A stretch of DNA of 64,000 nucleotides. Origin: Poindextera sp035604135. Its GTDB lineage: Bacteria; Pseudomonadota; Alphaproteobacteria; Caulobacterales; Caulobacteraceae. The DNA is taken from the NCBI GenBank assembly GCA_035604135.1, contig DATNJB010000028.1, forward strand, positions 62,001 to 126,000, read 5' to 3'. Positions within the stretch are counted from its first letter, which is position 1; each line of letters begins with the position of its first letter. Shown here piece after piece: positions 53,940-62,637 of this stretch. The notes beneath the pieces are model-generated. The model ran no database searches. It saw only the letters and a program-made list of their open reading frames with translations, and had not been told where the DNA came from. Made by a program: the position numbers and the translations under genes.

Positions 53940-56296
53940 TATGCAGAAACTTCGCAGGGAGGATCGCCGAGCTGACTTTCTTCTCTTTTCCGCTTGTCAT
54001 TTTTGGCGACGTACATTCTGGCATCGGCAACATTCAGCAGTTTGTCTTTGGTCGTTCCATCCTCTGGATAGAGGGCGATGCCGACGCTGGCGGTTCCCCG
54101 AAGCAGGAATCCCTCCACGATAAAGGGAGTATCGAAGCTGAGTTCGATGCGCCGGACAACTTCTTCGATGTGGGTTTGAGTGGGAGCCTTTGAAATCAGC
54201 GCCGCGAACTCATCGCCTCCCAGCCGCGCCAGCATATCGCCCTCGCGCAGTTGCTGTTGCATGCGCCGGGCCACCTCTTGCAAATACAGATCGCCGATGT
54301 GGTGACCGTAGCGGTCATTGATCGGTTTGAACTTGTCCAGGTCAATGAAGATAAGACCGAAGATGGTCTGATCTCGCTGTGCTTCTGTGATGAGAAGGTC
54401 GAGACGTTGCTGCATTGCAAAGCGATTGGGAATGTCCGTCAGCAGGTCAAACTCCGAGCGGCGGCGCAGGTCGGCGTAGAGGCGTCGGGTTTCGATGGCC
54501 AATGCGGCCAGTCGCGCGCCGTTGCTCAGCGCAATCGTCTCTCGGGTGTCAACCGGCTTGGCCGGATCGAAAGCTGCAAAGAGTGTGCCGAGCGCAGGCC
54601 CTGAGCGCGCGTGGATGCTGGCGCGCTCAACTCGATGGCCGTTCACGTCCGCTACGCGATTTCCATACATGGCTTCGCCACCGATTTCGCACCAGCAGGG
54701 AACTCCATCCAACATGAATGAGGCCATCTCTGTGATCTGCAACAGAATCTCTTCCAACGGCCTTGATCCGTTTATGTCCTCCAGAATATGGCTGCGTTTT
54801 TGTTCTAACTGGGCCGAGTTCCGTTCGTGTGCTGCTTCTGCTTCCACGCTCACCGCCAGTGCGGCCGTCTTCTGTCGGACCTTGCGCTCCAGACCCCATG
54901 CCCTGGTCAGCGCGGCAAAGACCAGGAGCAACAGCATCCCCACTGCCAGAATCAGATTGCGAATATTCAGCGGCGAAGGGTTGGCCACGACGGTAATGTC
55001 ATCTATCGAGCGCATCAATATTCGAAATGGCACATTGGCAATGAACGGGTTGGCGCTCTCACGGATGCAGATGCCCGTCACGCGGATACTGGCTCCAACG
55101 GGTACCGGCTTGGCCTCCTGAAGCGGGTTCTCTGTGCGGCCAAGAAATGCGGAGAACAGTTTGCCATCCGCAGACAGCACAAACTCCTCCTGTGAAGCCT
55201 CCTGAACCTGCGCCACCACCCGGCCTTCAATCGAAACCAGATCGTAGTGGTGACCCATACGCTCGAATCCTGATGGACTGAGAGTGCTCCAGGTGGCTTC
55301 CAGGGGAGTGACTGGCGCAGGAGTGAATCTGTCCCGAATTTCGCCATGCGCCAGACGGAGAAAACCGTCTTGTGCGACCGGAAAGCCCGTCGCGCCGGCT
55401 GCGTCGCCGATCCGCAAGGGGATTCTCGTCTGGGTGGCAACCCAGATGCTGCGGTTGCCGTCCTGCAGGACAACGGCGACTCCTGGTTCGTAGTAGGTGA
55501 TGGTTCCGTGAACCCGCACTCTCGGCGTGGAGTCCTGCGTGTGAGATACGGCCAGAACGCGATCCATCGAGGTGAGCGGCAGAGACCATGGGCTGGTGCT
55601 GGCGCGCTTCAGTATCTTGACGTTGGCCAGAGTCTGAATATGCATCAGAACTCCGGTCTGCTGCATCTTGCCGTCGAAGGTCTCTCCGCCAATTCCGGTC
55701 AACTCCACCTCCGCATCCAGCAGATCTTCAAGCGAGCCTGCATCGTCGCTGTCCACGTTGACATTGATGTAGCCGCCGTCGGCCAGCACCTGCATGCGTA
55801 TCGAGCGCACGGGGGCCAACGCACTTACTGTGAAATCGATGGTGTGAATGATGCCGCGCGTTGTGACCAGCCTGCAATCGAACTGCGCGCGGATCAGCTG
55901 ATCGAAGCTGGCCGACACAGGGGTGGGCAGGGGGACACGTCTCAACACCGTGATGCTGTCGCTGTTGACGTAAGGAGTGAAGTTGGCCCGCGTCGTGCCG
56001 CGAATCAGAATCCGGTCGCCGGGGGAAACTTTGGCATCTGTTAGATGGTTGACGAAGATGGCCAGATCATCGTCCTGCACAAACAAGGTTCGTTCATAGC
56101 TGCGATAGTAGGTAACGGTTCCTTCAAAGGCCACAGGCAATTGCTTGCTTGCTTCATCGTTTGACAGTGCTCGAATTGCGCGCAGAGAGGTCAGCGGTGC
56201 TGGAGCCGCCGCAAAGGCAGCAGTCACCCACACGAGAAGAAAAAAAGCCAGGAAAATCCGTTTTTCCCAGGCGCAATGAGTTGAACCGGAGTTCAA
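53939..56296 (-). CDS. membrane diguanylate cyclase with periplasmic OB-like repeats, copy 1
   Basis: 785 residues from a TTG at 56296 with GAGGAT upstream. Layout: signal peptide or anchor (IFLAFFLLVWVTAAFAAAPA), then about four OB-like units of exported type (VTYYRSYERTLFVQDDDLAI; TRGIIHTIDFTVSALA; HGTITYYEPGVAVVLQDGNR; EGRVVAQVQEASQEEFVLSA), a membrane segment near 450-470 (NLILAVGMLLLLVFAALTRA), a coiled coil, a GAF-like region (about 510-610) and a GGDEF domain. The active site ARLGGDEFAAL is intact (GGDEF at 693-697) and the inhibitory site is present (REGD five residues upstream). It should make c-di-GMP in response to a periplasmic ligand sensed through the OB-like part. Two paralogues follow. 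Confidence 0.88.
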   Translation of the reverse strand: MNSGSTHCAWEKRIFLAFFLLVWVTAAFAAAPAPLTSLRAIRALSNDEASKQLPVAFEGTVTYYRSYERTLFVQDDDLAIFVNHLTDAKVSPGDRILIRGTTRANFTPYVNSDSITVLRRVPLPTPVSASFDQLIRAQFDCRLVTTRGIIHTIDFTVSALAPVRSIRMQVLADGGYINVNVDSDDAGSLEDLLDAEVELTGIGGETFDGKMQQTGVLMHIQTLANVKILKRASTSPWSLPLTSMDRVLAVSHTQDSTPRVRVHGTITYYEPGVAVVLQDGNRSIWVATQTRIPLRIGDAAGATGFPVAQDGFLRLAHGEIRDRFTPAPVTPLEATWSTLSPSGFERMGHHYDLVSIEGRVVAQVQEASQEEFVLSADGKLFSAFLGRTENPLQEAKPVPVGASIRVTGICIRESANPFIANVPFRILMRSIDDITVVANPSPLNIRNLILAVGMLLLLVFAALTRAWGLERKVRQKTAALAVSVEAEAAHERNSAQLEQKRSHILEDINGSRPLEEILLQITEMASFMLDGVPCWCEIGGEAMYGNRVADVNGHRVERASIHARSGPALGTLFAAFDPAKPVDTRETIALSNGARLAALAIETRRLYADLRRRSEFDLLTDIPNRFAMQQRLDLLITEAQRDQTIFGLIFIDLDKFKPINDRYGHHIGDLYLQEVARRMQQQLREGDMLARLGGDEFAALISKAPTQTHIEEVVRRIELSFDTPFIVEGFLLRGTASVGIALYPEDGTTKDKLLNVADARMYVAKNDKRKREESQLGDPPCEVSA

Positions 56297-56653
56297 ATTC
56301 TGATCCTCGAGAATTGTATCGGCAAGTGTGGTGCAGCGATTACATCGATGTCAATACAAATCTGGAAATCCTAACTTCACAACCACCCAGGCAATGCCCT
56401 TTCAATGACTTGCAATGCCATCTGTATTTCAGGCCCCCAGCGCCGTTTCTGACCCGCCGCACATGAAATTGTAGCGCCGACCTCCCGGTCCACGTCTGTG
56501 TCCACGTAGCCTCCCACCAGGCAGGGTGCCCCAGGTGCCAGGGAAAGTGCTCAAATCACAGAAGATGGGCACCTGGGAGACCTCAGACCTCAATCCGTCC
56601 AGAAATCACTCCAATCGCAATATCTCCAGAGATTAGTTTTACACGCGGAATGC
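56297..56653. other. 357-base spacer between GGDEF copies 1 and 2, with a dispersed repeat
   Basis: No gene is seen. The region carries a GTAGCGCCGACCTCC repeat at 56455-56494, and a CAGGGTGCCCCAGGTGCCAGGG stretch near 56,523 (too close to symmetric to rule out a weak hairpin) followed later by GGGCACCTGGGAGACC. The promoter of copy 1 presumably lies just upstream of 56296 on the minus strand. No other structure is evident. Confidence 0.5.
56455..56494. repeat. acidobacterial GTAGCGCCGACCTCC dispersed repeat, copy A
   Basis: CCGCACATGAAATTGTAGCG followed by CCGACCTCCCGGTCCACG matches a second occurrence at 59091-59160 over about 30 bases with one mismatch. The GTAGCGCCGACCTCC word is familiar to me from acidobacterial intergenic regions. 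It is noncoding and in the same orientation in both places. Confidence 0.6.
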
Positions 56654-58957
56654 TCAGGCGGTGTTGACAGAGCTAGTCGTCCCGTCGAGTCCCATCTCGT
56701 TCTGGTGTTTGGAGTTCTTGATCGCATACATATTGACATCGGCGGAATGCAGCAGTTTGTCCTTGGTGTCGCCGTCCTCTGGGAAGACCGCGATGCCGAT
56801 GCTGGCCGCGCCGCGCAACATATAGCCCTCGATGGCGAAGGGAAGATCGAAGCAGTGTTCCAGGCGCTGGGCAATATCGTCCAGATCGGCGCGCGCACGC
56901 ACTTGCGGAATCAGGGCCGCAAACTCGTCTCCGCCGATGCGCGCCAGCATATCGTTGCCGCGCATCTGCCGCATCATGCGCAGCGCCACTTCCTGCAGAT
57001 AGAGGTCGCCAATATGGTGCCCGTAACGGTCATTGATGGGCTTGAACTTATCCAGATCGATGTAAATCAGTCCGAAACTGCGTTCGTTGTGCCGCGCCTC
57101 GTCCACCAGATCGGCGAGATTCCTTTCGAGTGAGAAGCGGTTGTGAATGTCGGTAAGCAGATCGAACTCGAGGCGGTGCCGTAACTCGGAGCGATGCTGG
57201 CGGGTATCGATGGCCAGCGCGGCGATGCGCGCCCCCTCGATCAACGAGTCGCTCTCCTCCGCCGTGGGCCTCGAATCGGGATCGAAGCCGCCCAGGATGC
57301 CACCTAACTGCGCGCCGCCGTGCATGAAAATCTGCTTACGCACAATGCGCAGATTGTGCTCCTGCGGAGGAGGATTGCCGAGTCGCGTACCGTCAGCCAA
57401 CTCACACCAGCAGGCGGCACAGTGCAGACGGCTGGAGACCGCATCCGTGATCTGCTGAAGAATCTCCGGCAGGGGCGCGGCACTGTTGATCTGCTCCAGG
57501 ATGCTGCTGCGCCTCTGCTCGAAGCGGGCAATGGTCGATAGCGTCGAGGTCTGCCGCAGCACTTTGCGCTTCAGCGTCCAGCCCCACCCACCCACGACGA
57601 TGACCACCAGCAAGAGAGCGCCGGTCAGTAGCATCAAGTTGCGCAGGTTCACAACCGAGGGCCTGGTCACGACCGTAATATCGTCCGGACCACGCATCAG
57701 GATATTGAATGGTACATCGCCCCAGTACGGATTCGAGCCTTCCAAGATGCAGATGCCGGTCACGCTGACTGTCGAACCCAGCGGCACCTCCTTAATCGGA
57801 AGCATGGGTGTATCCACACTCGGGGGATGACGGATGATGGCCGAGAATTTGTATCCGTCGCTGAGCAGAACGTACTCATCTTGCGAGCTTTCTTGGTTCT
57901 GCATGACGACCTGCCCCTGGATCGTAACCAGATCGAATAGATTCCTGCTTGCCGTCAATTGCCGATGCGTGACGGGGATGGGGACAATCGGCGCATAGAT
58001 CGGGGTCTGCTGCACTTCTCCGTCGATCAGGGCAAGAAAGCCGTTTTGTACACTGGCAAATCCGATGGCGTCGGCCAAATAACCTATCCTGAGCGGCGTT
58101 TTCTGGTTGGTCATGACCTGCAGGCTGGTCCCGCCCAACTGCAGCACAGCAAAGCTTCCCGGTTGGAAAAACGTGACTGTTCCCCGGATGTGCGCACGCT
58201 GCGTCTGATCCTTGACCCGGTTGCTGGAGAAGATGGTGCCCATGGGGATCACCGGAAGCGACCAGGGGCTGGTTTCGGGATGCTTCAGAATCTTGATATC
58301 TTCCAGAGAAGAAACATGCAGCAGGATGCCGGTCATTTCCATCTTCCCGTCAAAGGTGCCGCCGGCGACTCCCGTGAACTCCACCTCGGAATCCAGCAAT
58401 TGATCGGAGATGTTCAGGTCGTCGCTGTCCAGAAAAACCGTGATCTTGCCGTCGTCGGAGATAACTTCCAAGTGGATGCTGAATACAACTTCGTGCGGAA
58501 CCCGGTTTGCGATTCGCGGCACCCGATTGGCGGCGCGGACTACACCCCGGACCTTGACCAGTTCGCAATCGTACTTGGAACGGCTCAGCTCGTCGAAGGT
58601 TGCCGGAACCGGCGGGGGAAGCGGACTGTGCCCCAGCACCGTTGCGCTGCTGGCGGCGACAACCGGGTTGAAACTGCCTGCGGTCTTGCCTTCGATCTGT
58701 ACCCGGTCGCCGGGTACCAACTTACTGTTGGGCAGATTCACGAACAGTCCCAGTCCCTCGTCCTGCACAAACAGAGTGCTTTCATAGGCGCGATTGTAGG
58801 TCACTATAGCCTGAAAGGAGACAGGAAGCCCTTTGGCGGCTTCCGTTGCGTTGAGTGAGTGAATGGCGCGCAGCGTCGTCAATGGGGCGGGCGACTGCGC
58901 CGACGCGGCGGCGGCCCATCCAAAAACGATCACGAGAAACAGGATCGATCTGTTCAT
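56654..58957 (-). CDS. membrane diguanylate cyclase with periplasmic OB-like repeats, copy 2
   Basis: 767 residues from ATG 58957 (MNRSILFLVIVFGWAAAASA), which gives a clear signal peptide; a GTG three codons upstream is possible and neither has a strong ribosome site. The same order as copy 1: OB-like units (VTYNRAYESTLFVQDEGLGL, VRGVVRAAN, IRGTVTFFQPGSFAVLQLGG, IQGQVVMQNQESSQDEYVLL), a membrane segment (LMLLTGALLLVVIVVGGWGW), GAF-like region and GGDEF. The active site ARIGGDEFAAL is intact (about 675-679) and an inhibitory RGND lies five residues before it. Divergence from copies 1 and 3 is greatest in the periplasmic part, which suggests different ligands. Confidence 0.88.
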   Translation of the reverse strand: MNRSILFLVIVFGWAAAASAQSPAPLTTLRAIHSLNATEAAKGLPVSFQAIVTYNRAYESTLFVQDEGLGLFVNLPNSKLVPGDRVQIEGKTAGSFNPVVAASSATVLGHSPLPPPVPATFDELSRSKYDCELVKVRGVVRAANRVPRIANRVPHEVVFSIHLEVISDDGKITVFLDSDDLNISDQLLDSEVEFTGVAGGTFDGKMEMTGILLHVSSLEDIKILKHPETSPWSLPVIPMGTIFSSNRVKDQTQRAHIRGTVTFFQPGSFAVLQLGGTSLQVMTNQKTPLRIGYLADAIGFASVQNGFLALIDGEVQQTPIYAPIVPIPVTHRQLTASRNLFDLVTIQGQVVMQNQESSQDEYVLLSDGYKFSAIIRHPPSVDTPMLPIKEVPLGSTVSVTGICILEGSNPYWGDVPFNILMRGPDDITVVTRPSVVNLRNLMLLTGALLLVVIVVGGWGWTLKRKVLRQTSTLSTIARFEQRRSSILEQINSAAPLPEILQQITDAVSSRLHCAACWCELADGTRLGNPPPQEHNLRIVRKQIFMHGGAQLGGILGGFDPDSRPTAEESDSLIEGARIAALAIDTRQHRSELRHRLEFDLLTDIHNRFSLERNLADLVDEARHNERSFGLIYIDLDKFKPINDRYGHHIGDLYLQEVALRMMRQMRGNDMLARIGGDEFAALIPQVRARADLDDIAQRLEHCFDLPFAIEGYMLRGAASIGIAVFPEDGDTKDKLLHSADVNMYAIKNSKHQNEMGLDGTTSSVNTA

Positions 58958-59279
58958 TGGCAACACACTGAGTCAACCAGTGCTCTTCCTCCGGCTCCTG
59001 AGAATCCCTATCGGCAAAATGAGCGAAGGAATTACTTGAATCCAGGAGCCTCTTGGACAATACTTTTAGTTCCCCTCTGGTGTATCCGACCTGCCGCACA
59101 TGAAACTGTAGCGCCGACCTCCGAGCCAACCGTAGCGCCAACCTCCTGGTCCACGCCTGTTTCTCTTTAGCCCCTGAGCAATGCTTTGCGGGGACAAATC
59201 GTTTGTTATTTCCCCTTTTTTCGCAGCCGGAAAGCCACGCCTTTCTTGCAGGGCATCTCATCCAGCAAACCATCGGCAC
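58958..59279. other. 322-base spacer between GGDEF copies 2 and 3, with a dispersed repeat
   Basis: No gene is seen. The main content is the GTAGCGCC-type repeat at 59091-59160. The far end has a T-rich stretch (TTGTTATTTCCCCTTTTTTCG) before the stop of copy 3, which could be an exit for transcription but has no clear hairpin. Confidence 0.5.
59091..59160. repeat. acidobacterial GTAGCGCCGACCTCC dispersed repeat, copy B
   Basis: The unit GTAGCGCCGACCTCC occurs twice in tandem here (the second as GTAGCGCCAACCTCC) and once at 56467-56485. The flanks CTGCCGCACATGAAACT and TGGTCCACGCCTGT also match copy A at 56455-56494. It lies in noncoding spacers on the same relative side of two GGDEF genes, so the whole segment may have been copied along with the genes. 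Confidence 0.6.
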
Positions 59280-61592
59280 TCACTCCGCCTCGATGATAGA
59301 TGCGTTTTCTACAAGAGTTTCGCCTTGCATTGCTTCGGCAGCGCCTTTTTCCAGCTTTCTTTTCCTGTTCTTGGCGTCGTACATGGCAGCATCGGCGGCG
59401 TTCAGCAGGTTATCTTTGGTGGTTGCGTCCTCGGGGTAGAGGGCGATACCCACGCTGGCACCGCCGCGCAGCAGGTAACCCTCCGCCACAAACGGCGCAT
59501 CGAAGCAGCGTTCAAGTCGCTGGGCGATCTCCTCGACCTCGCTGCGACTACGCACCACCGAGACCAGAGCGGCAAACTCGTCGCCGCCCAGTCGCGCCAG
59601 AATATCCTGGCCGCGCAACTGCCGCTTCATGCGCCGCGCCGACTCCTGCAGGAACAGGTCGCCGATATGGTGTCCGTAGCGATCATTGATCTGCTTGAAC
59701 TTGTCCAGATCGATGTAAATCAGGCCAATCAGAGCCGCATTCATGTGCGCCTCCTCGATCAGCGACTCCAGATGGCTGTGCAGTGAGAAGCGGTTGTGAA
59801 TGTCGGTGAGTAGATCGAACTCTGAACGGTGATGCAGATCGGAGTAGAGCCGCCGGGTCTCGATGGCCAGCGCCGCCAGCCGCGCCCCAACAGCCAGCGC
59901 GTCCTGCTCATCGATCGGGGCCTTCTTGCGCGGATCGGCGGCGACAAACAGCACACCCAACAGCGATCCGCCTCGGCCTGGAATTCCCTTGCGCACTACG
60001 CGCAGGCCGTGGCCCTCGAACGGCATCGAACCCAGCCGCGCGCCGTCGGCGATTTCGCACCAGCAATATTCGCCCTTGAGCTTGAAACTGATCATCTCGC
60101 AGATGTGCTGAATGATCTCGGTCAGTGGCAGGGCGGCATTGATGTCCTCCAGAATGCGGCTGCGCTGCTGCTCGCGGATTGCCGTGGCCACCGTTTGCTG
60201 ACGCACGCGGCGGTCAAGCATCCAGCCCCGGGCCACCGCCAGCGCCACCAGAACCAGCAGCACCCCGATCAGGATCATCAGGTTGCGGATGTTCACTAGC
60301 GAAGGTCTCTCGATCACCTCAATGTCGTCATAGGATCGCATCATGATTCTGAAGGGAACTTCGGCGATGAAAGGGTTCGAGTCCTCCAGAATGCAGATTC
60401 CGGTCACGCGCAGTTTGGATCCAATCGGGACTTGCTTGGCAACCGGACGGAAATCCAGGTGCCGAAAGACGGCGGAAAATTGCTTTCCGTCTGCGGCCAG
60501 AATATATTCATCCTGGGATTCAACCCGAACCTCGGTCACTACCCGCCCTTCGATGGAAACCAGATCGTAATGATGGCCGGGAGCGCTCTGGCCGACCGGT
60601 GTCAATGATTTCCAGGTTGACGTTATGGGCTGAATTGGTGCCTGTTTCATTTCATCCTGAATCTCGGCGTGGGCCAGGCTGATAAAGCCATCGTGGACCG
60701 CGGGGAATCCGATTGCGTCGGCAGAGTCTCCAAGCTGAAGAGGGATGCGGGTATTGGTTGATATCCAGATGCTCTTGTCGCCGTTTTGCAACACCACTGC
60801 ATAGCCGGGTTCGTAGTAAGTGATGGTGCCGTGAACGCGGGCGCGCGGAGATAGCTCCTGCACACTGTATTTGTCCAGAACCCGATTCATCGGCGTAACC
60901 GGCGCGGACCACGGACTGACTGCGGAGCGGTGAAGAACCTTGATATCTTTCAGAGACTGAATATGCAGGAGGACTCCCGTCTGCTGCATCTTGGGGTCGA
61001 ACTTTTCCGCTGCTACGCCTACCAGTTCCACTTCAGCATCCAGCAGGTCATTGAGTGCCTCCGGCGAGTCGTTATCCACATTCGCATCCGCAAATCCATT
61101 GCCGATATTGATTTGAAGGTTGATCGAACGCACCGGAGCCATCAAGCTCGTCGTGATGTCGGCGGTTCGAACTGTGCCATGCACACTGACCAGCATGCAA
61201 TCCGTGTCCGCATGCATCATCTCGTCGAAGCCGGCAAGTCGTGGTTGGGGCAGGTCTTGGTGACTCAGCAGAGTAATGCTTGCGTCAGCAATGTAGGGTT
61301 TGAAACTCCCCTTGGTTTTTCCCCGGACCAGTACCCTGTCGCCCGGAACCAGTTTTAGCCCGCGCGGCGCGGATACATAGATGGCATCGCCGCCATCCTG
61401 CACAAACAGTGTGTTCTCGTACTCGCGAAAGTAGGTGACCGTCGCCTCGAACGCCACCGGCAGCAGGTGGTCGGCCTGGGCATTGCTGAGCTGCCGAATC
61501 TCGTGCAAGGTCGTTAGCGGCGCTGGCGTCGCCGCCCAAACCACTGCCGCGCATCCGAGTAGAATCGCAACTGCTGAAATCAATCTTTTCAT
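59280..61592 (-). CDS. membrane diguanylate cyclase with periplasmic OB-like repeats, copy 3
   Basis: 770 residues from ATG 61592 (MKRLISAVAILLGCAAVVWA), with a signal peptide. OB-like units: VTYFREYENTLFVQDGGDAI, VHGTVRTADITTSLMAPVRS, VHGTITYYEPGYAVVLQNGD, EGRVVTEVRVESQDEYILAA. A membrane segment (LMILIGVLLVLVALAVARGW) is followed by a GAF-like region and a GGDEF domain with active site ARLGGDEFAAL (about 669-673) and inhibitory RGQD five residues upstream. The C-terminus has a short extra tail (EAMQGETLVENASIIEAE). Copies 1 and 3 are closer to each other than to copy 2. A small hairpin (GACCCAT/ATGGGTC at 61609-61627) lies just before the start. Confidence 0.88.
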   Translation of the reverse strand: MKRLISAVAILLGCAAVVWAATPAPLTTLHEIRQLSNAQADHLLPVAFEATVTYFREYENTLFVQDGGDAIYVSAPRGLKLVPGDRVLVRGKTKGSFKPYIADASITLLSHQDLPQPRLAGFDEMMHADTDCMLVSVHGTVRTADITTSLMAPVRSINLQINIGNGFADANVDNDSPEALNDLLDAEVELVGVAAEKFDPKMQQTGVLLHIQSLKDIKVLHRSAVSPWSAPVTPMNRVLDKYSVQELSPRARVHGTITYYEPGYAVVLQNGDKSIWISTNTRIPLQLGDSADAIGFPAVHDGFISLAHAEIQDEMKQAPIQPITSTWKSLTPVGQSAPGHHYDLVSIEGRVVTEVRVESQDEYILAADGKQFSAVFRHLDFRPVAKQVPIGSKLRVTGICILEDSNPFIAEVPFRIMMRSYDDIEVIERPSLVNIRNLMILIGVLLVLVALAVARGWMLDRRVRQQTVATAIREQQRSRILEDINAALPLTEIIQHICEMISFKLKGEYCWCEIADGARLGSMPFEGHGLRVVRKGIPGRGGSLLGVLFVAADPRKKAPIDEQDALAVGARLAALAIETRRLYSDLHHRSEFDLLTDIHNRFSLHSHLESLIEEAHMNAALIGLIYIDLDKFKQINDRYGHHIGDLFLQESARRMKRQLRGQDILARLGGDEFAALVSVVRSRSEVEEIAQRLERCFDAPFVAEGYLLRGGASVGIALYPEDATTKDNLLNAADAAMYDAKNRKRKLEKGAAEAMQGETLVENASIIEAE

Positions 61593-61850
61593 CAGGCAAT
61601 GGCCAATCGACCCATTCTCGATGGGTCCATGCCCTCCCTATCGGCTGTCCCTCTGAGTTCGTTCACTTTGAAGTGCAAAAATCTCCGCTGAAGAATTGTT
61701 GTAGACGGCGATAGCGATCAAGAGTGCGCCGAATCATTCGAGAGTATGAGAAGTCGCTAATTACCTGCGACCCACTCCGCGCCCTTCGCCGCGCATTTCA
61801 TCGTTTCTTGCTCGCGGCGTACAATCAATTCAGATTAGAGGTCTGGCGGG

Positions 61851-62054
61851 ATGGCAAAAAGAACTCTCACTTCAACCCGGAATGGCTCCGCGCCCAAGCT
61901 TGACCCGCGCAGTGACAGCTTCACGCGCGAGTTCAAACGAGCCGCCCAGGCCTTCACCCGCAAAGCCACCCAGTCCCCGGAGCACGCCTTGGCGGTTCTG
62001 GTCGAGATGGGAATTTATACACCTGCCGGAAAACTGACAAAGAACTACCGCTAA
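61851..62054 (+). CDS. small protein coupled to the ART-like gene, possible antitoxin
   Basis: 67 residues from ATG 61851 with GGCGGG upstream. It is basic and helical with FTREFKRAAQAFTRKATQSP in the middle and ends VEMGIYTPAGKLTKNYR, a C-terminus I recall in small proteins next to uncharacterised genes. There is no signal peptide or DNA-binding motif that I can name. The next gene starts three bases after its stop (TAA CCA GTG), so the pair is translated together. By position and size it could be the antitoxin of the protein that follows; this is inference. Confidence 0.6.
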   Translation: MAKRTLTSTRNGSAPKLDPRSDSFTREFKRAAQAFTRKATQSPEHALAVLVEMGIYTPAGKLTKNYR

Positions 62055-62057
62055 CCA

Positions 62058-62633
62058 GTGCATCGTCTCTCCACCAGTTTCGTGCTTGCCTATCATGGCT
62101 GCGACCGTAGCCTGGGGGAGAGTCTCCTCTCCGGCTCCAAGTCGTTCATGCCCAGTGATAATGACTACGATTGGCTTGGTCCAGGCGTCTATTTCTGGGA
62201 ATCCAATCCCCATCGCGCCCTGGAGTTTGCGCGGGAAAAACTCGGGCGCGGCGAGACTGTCCACCATCCTTTTGTGGTCGGCGCTGTGATCGATCTGGGA
62301 TTGTGCCTTGATCTTACGGTGAAAGAGTCTATTGAAAACCTGAGAGATGCGAATCGTAGTCTGCTGGGTACCATTCCAGCGGGCGGCCCGCTGCCGGTCA
62401 ACGGCCCAGAGAACTGGCGAAGACGGTTGGACTGCGCCGTCATTCGTTGCCTTCATCAGATTCTCCACGATTTCGGCTCCGAGCCAATCGATACGGTTCG
62501 CGGTATCTTTACAGAAGGCAAACCCATTTACGCGGGTTCGGCCTTTCTTGAAAAAACGCATGTTCAAATCGCAGTCATGAATCTTGCCTGCATCAAGGCG
62601 GTCTTTCGAGTCCCCAGAATGGTGATCAAATAA
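62058..62633 (+). CDS. ADP-ribosyltransferase-like protein, possible toxin
   Basis: 191 residues from a GTG at 62058, three bases after the preceding stop. The N-terminus has VLAYHGCDRSLG (His13), then DYDWLGPGVYFWESNPHRAL (Tyr45, Phe46), and near the C-terminus IFTEGKPIYAGSAFLEKTHV (Glu153). His, Tyr and Glu in this order and spacing resemble the H-Y-E triad of the ART superfamily that uses NAD. The same layout is shared by uncharacterised proteins annotated as hypothetical. It has no signal peptide or membrane segment. With the small gene in front this is a plausible toxin-antitoxin module, not yet proven. Alternative: a housekeeping ART-fold enzyme. Confidence 0.55.
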   Translation: MHRLSTSFVLAYHGCDRSLGESLLSGSKSFMPSDNDYDWLGPGVYFWESNPHRALEFAREKLGRGETVHHPFVVGAVIDLGLCLDLTVKESIENLRDANRSLLGTIPAGGPLPVNGPENWRRRLDCAVIRCLHQILHDFGSEPIDTVRGIFTEGKPIYAGSAFLEKTHVQIAVMNLACIKAVFRVPRMVIK

Positions 62634-62637
62634 CAAA

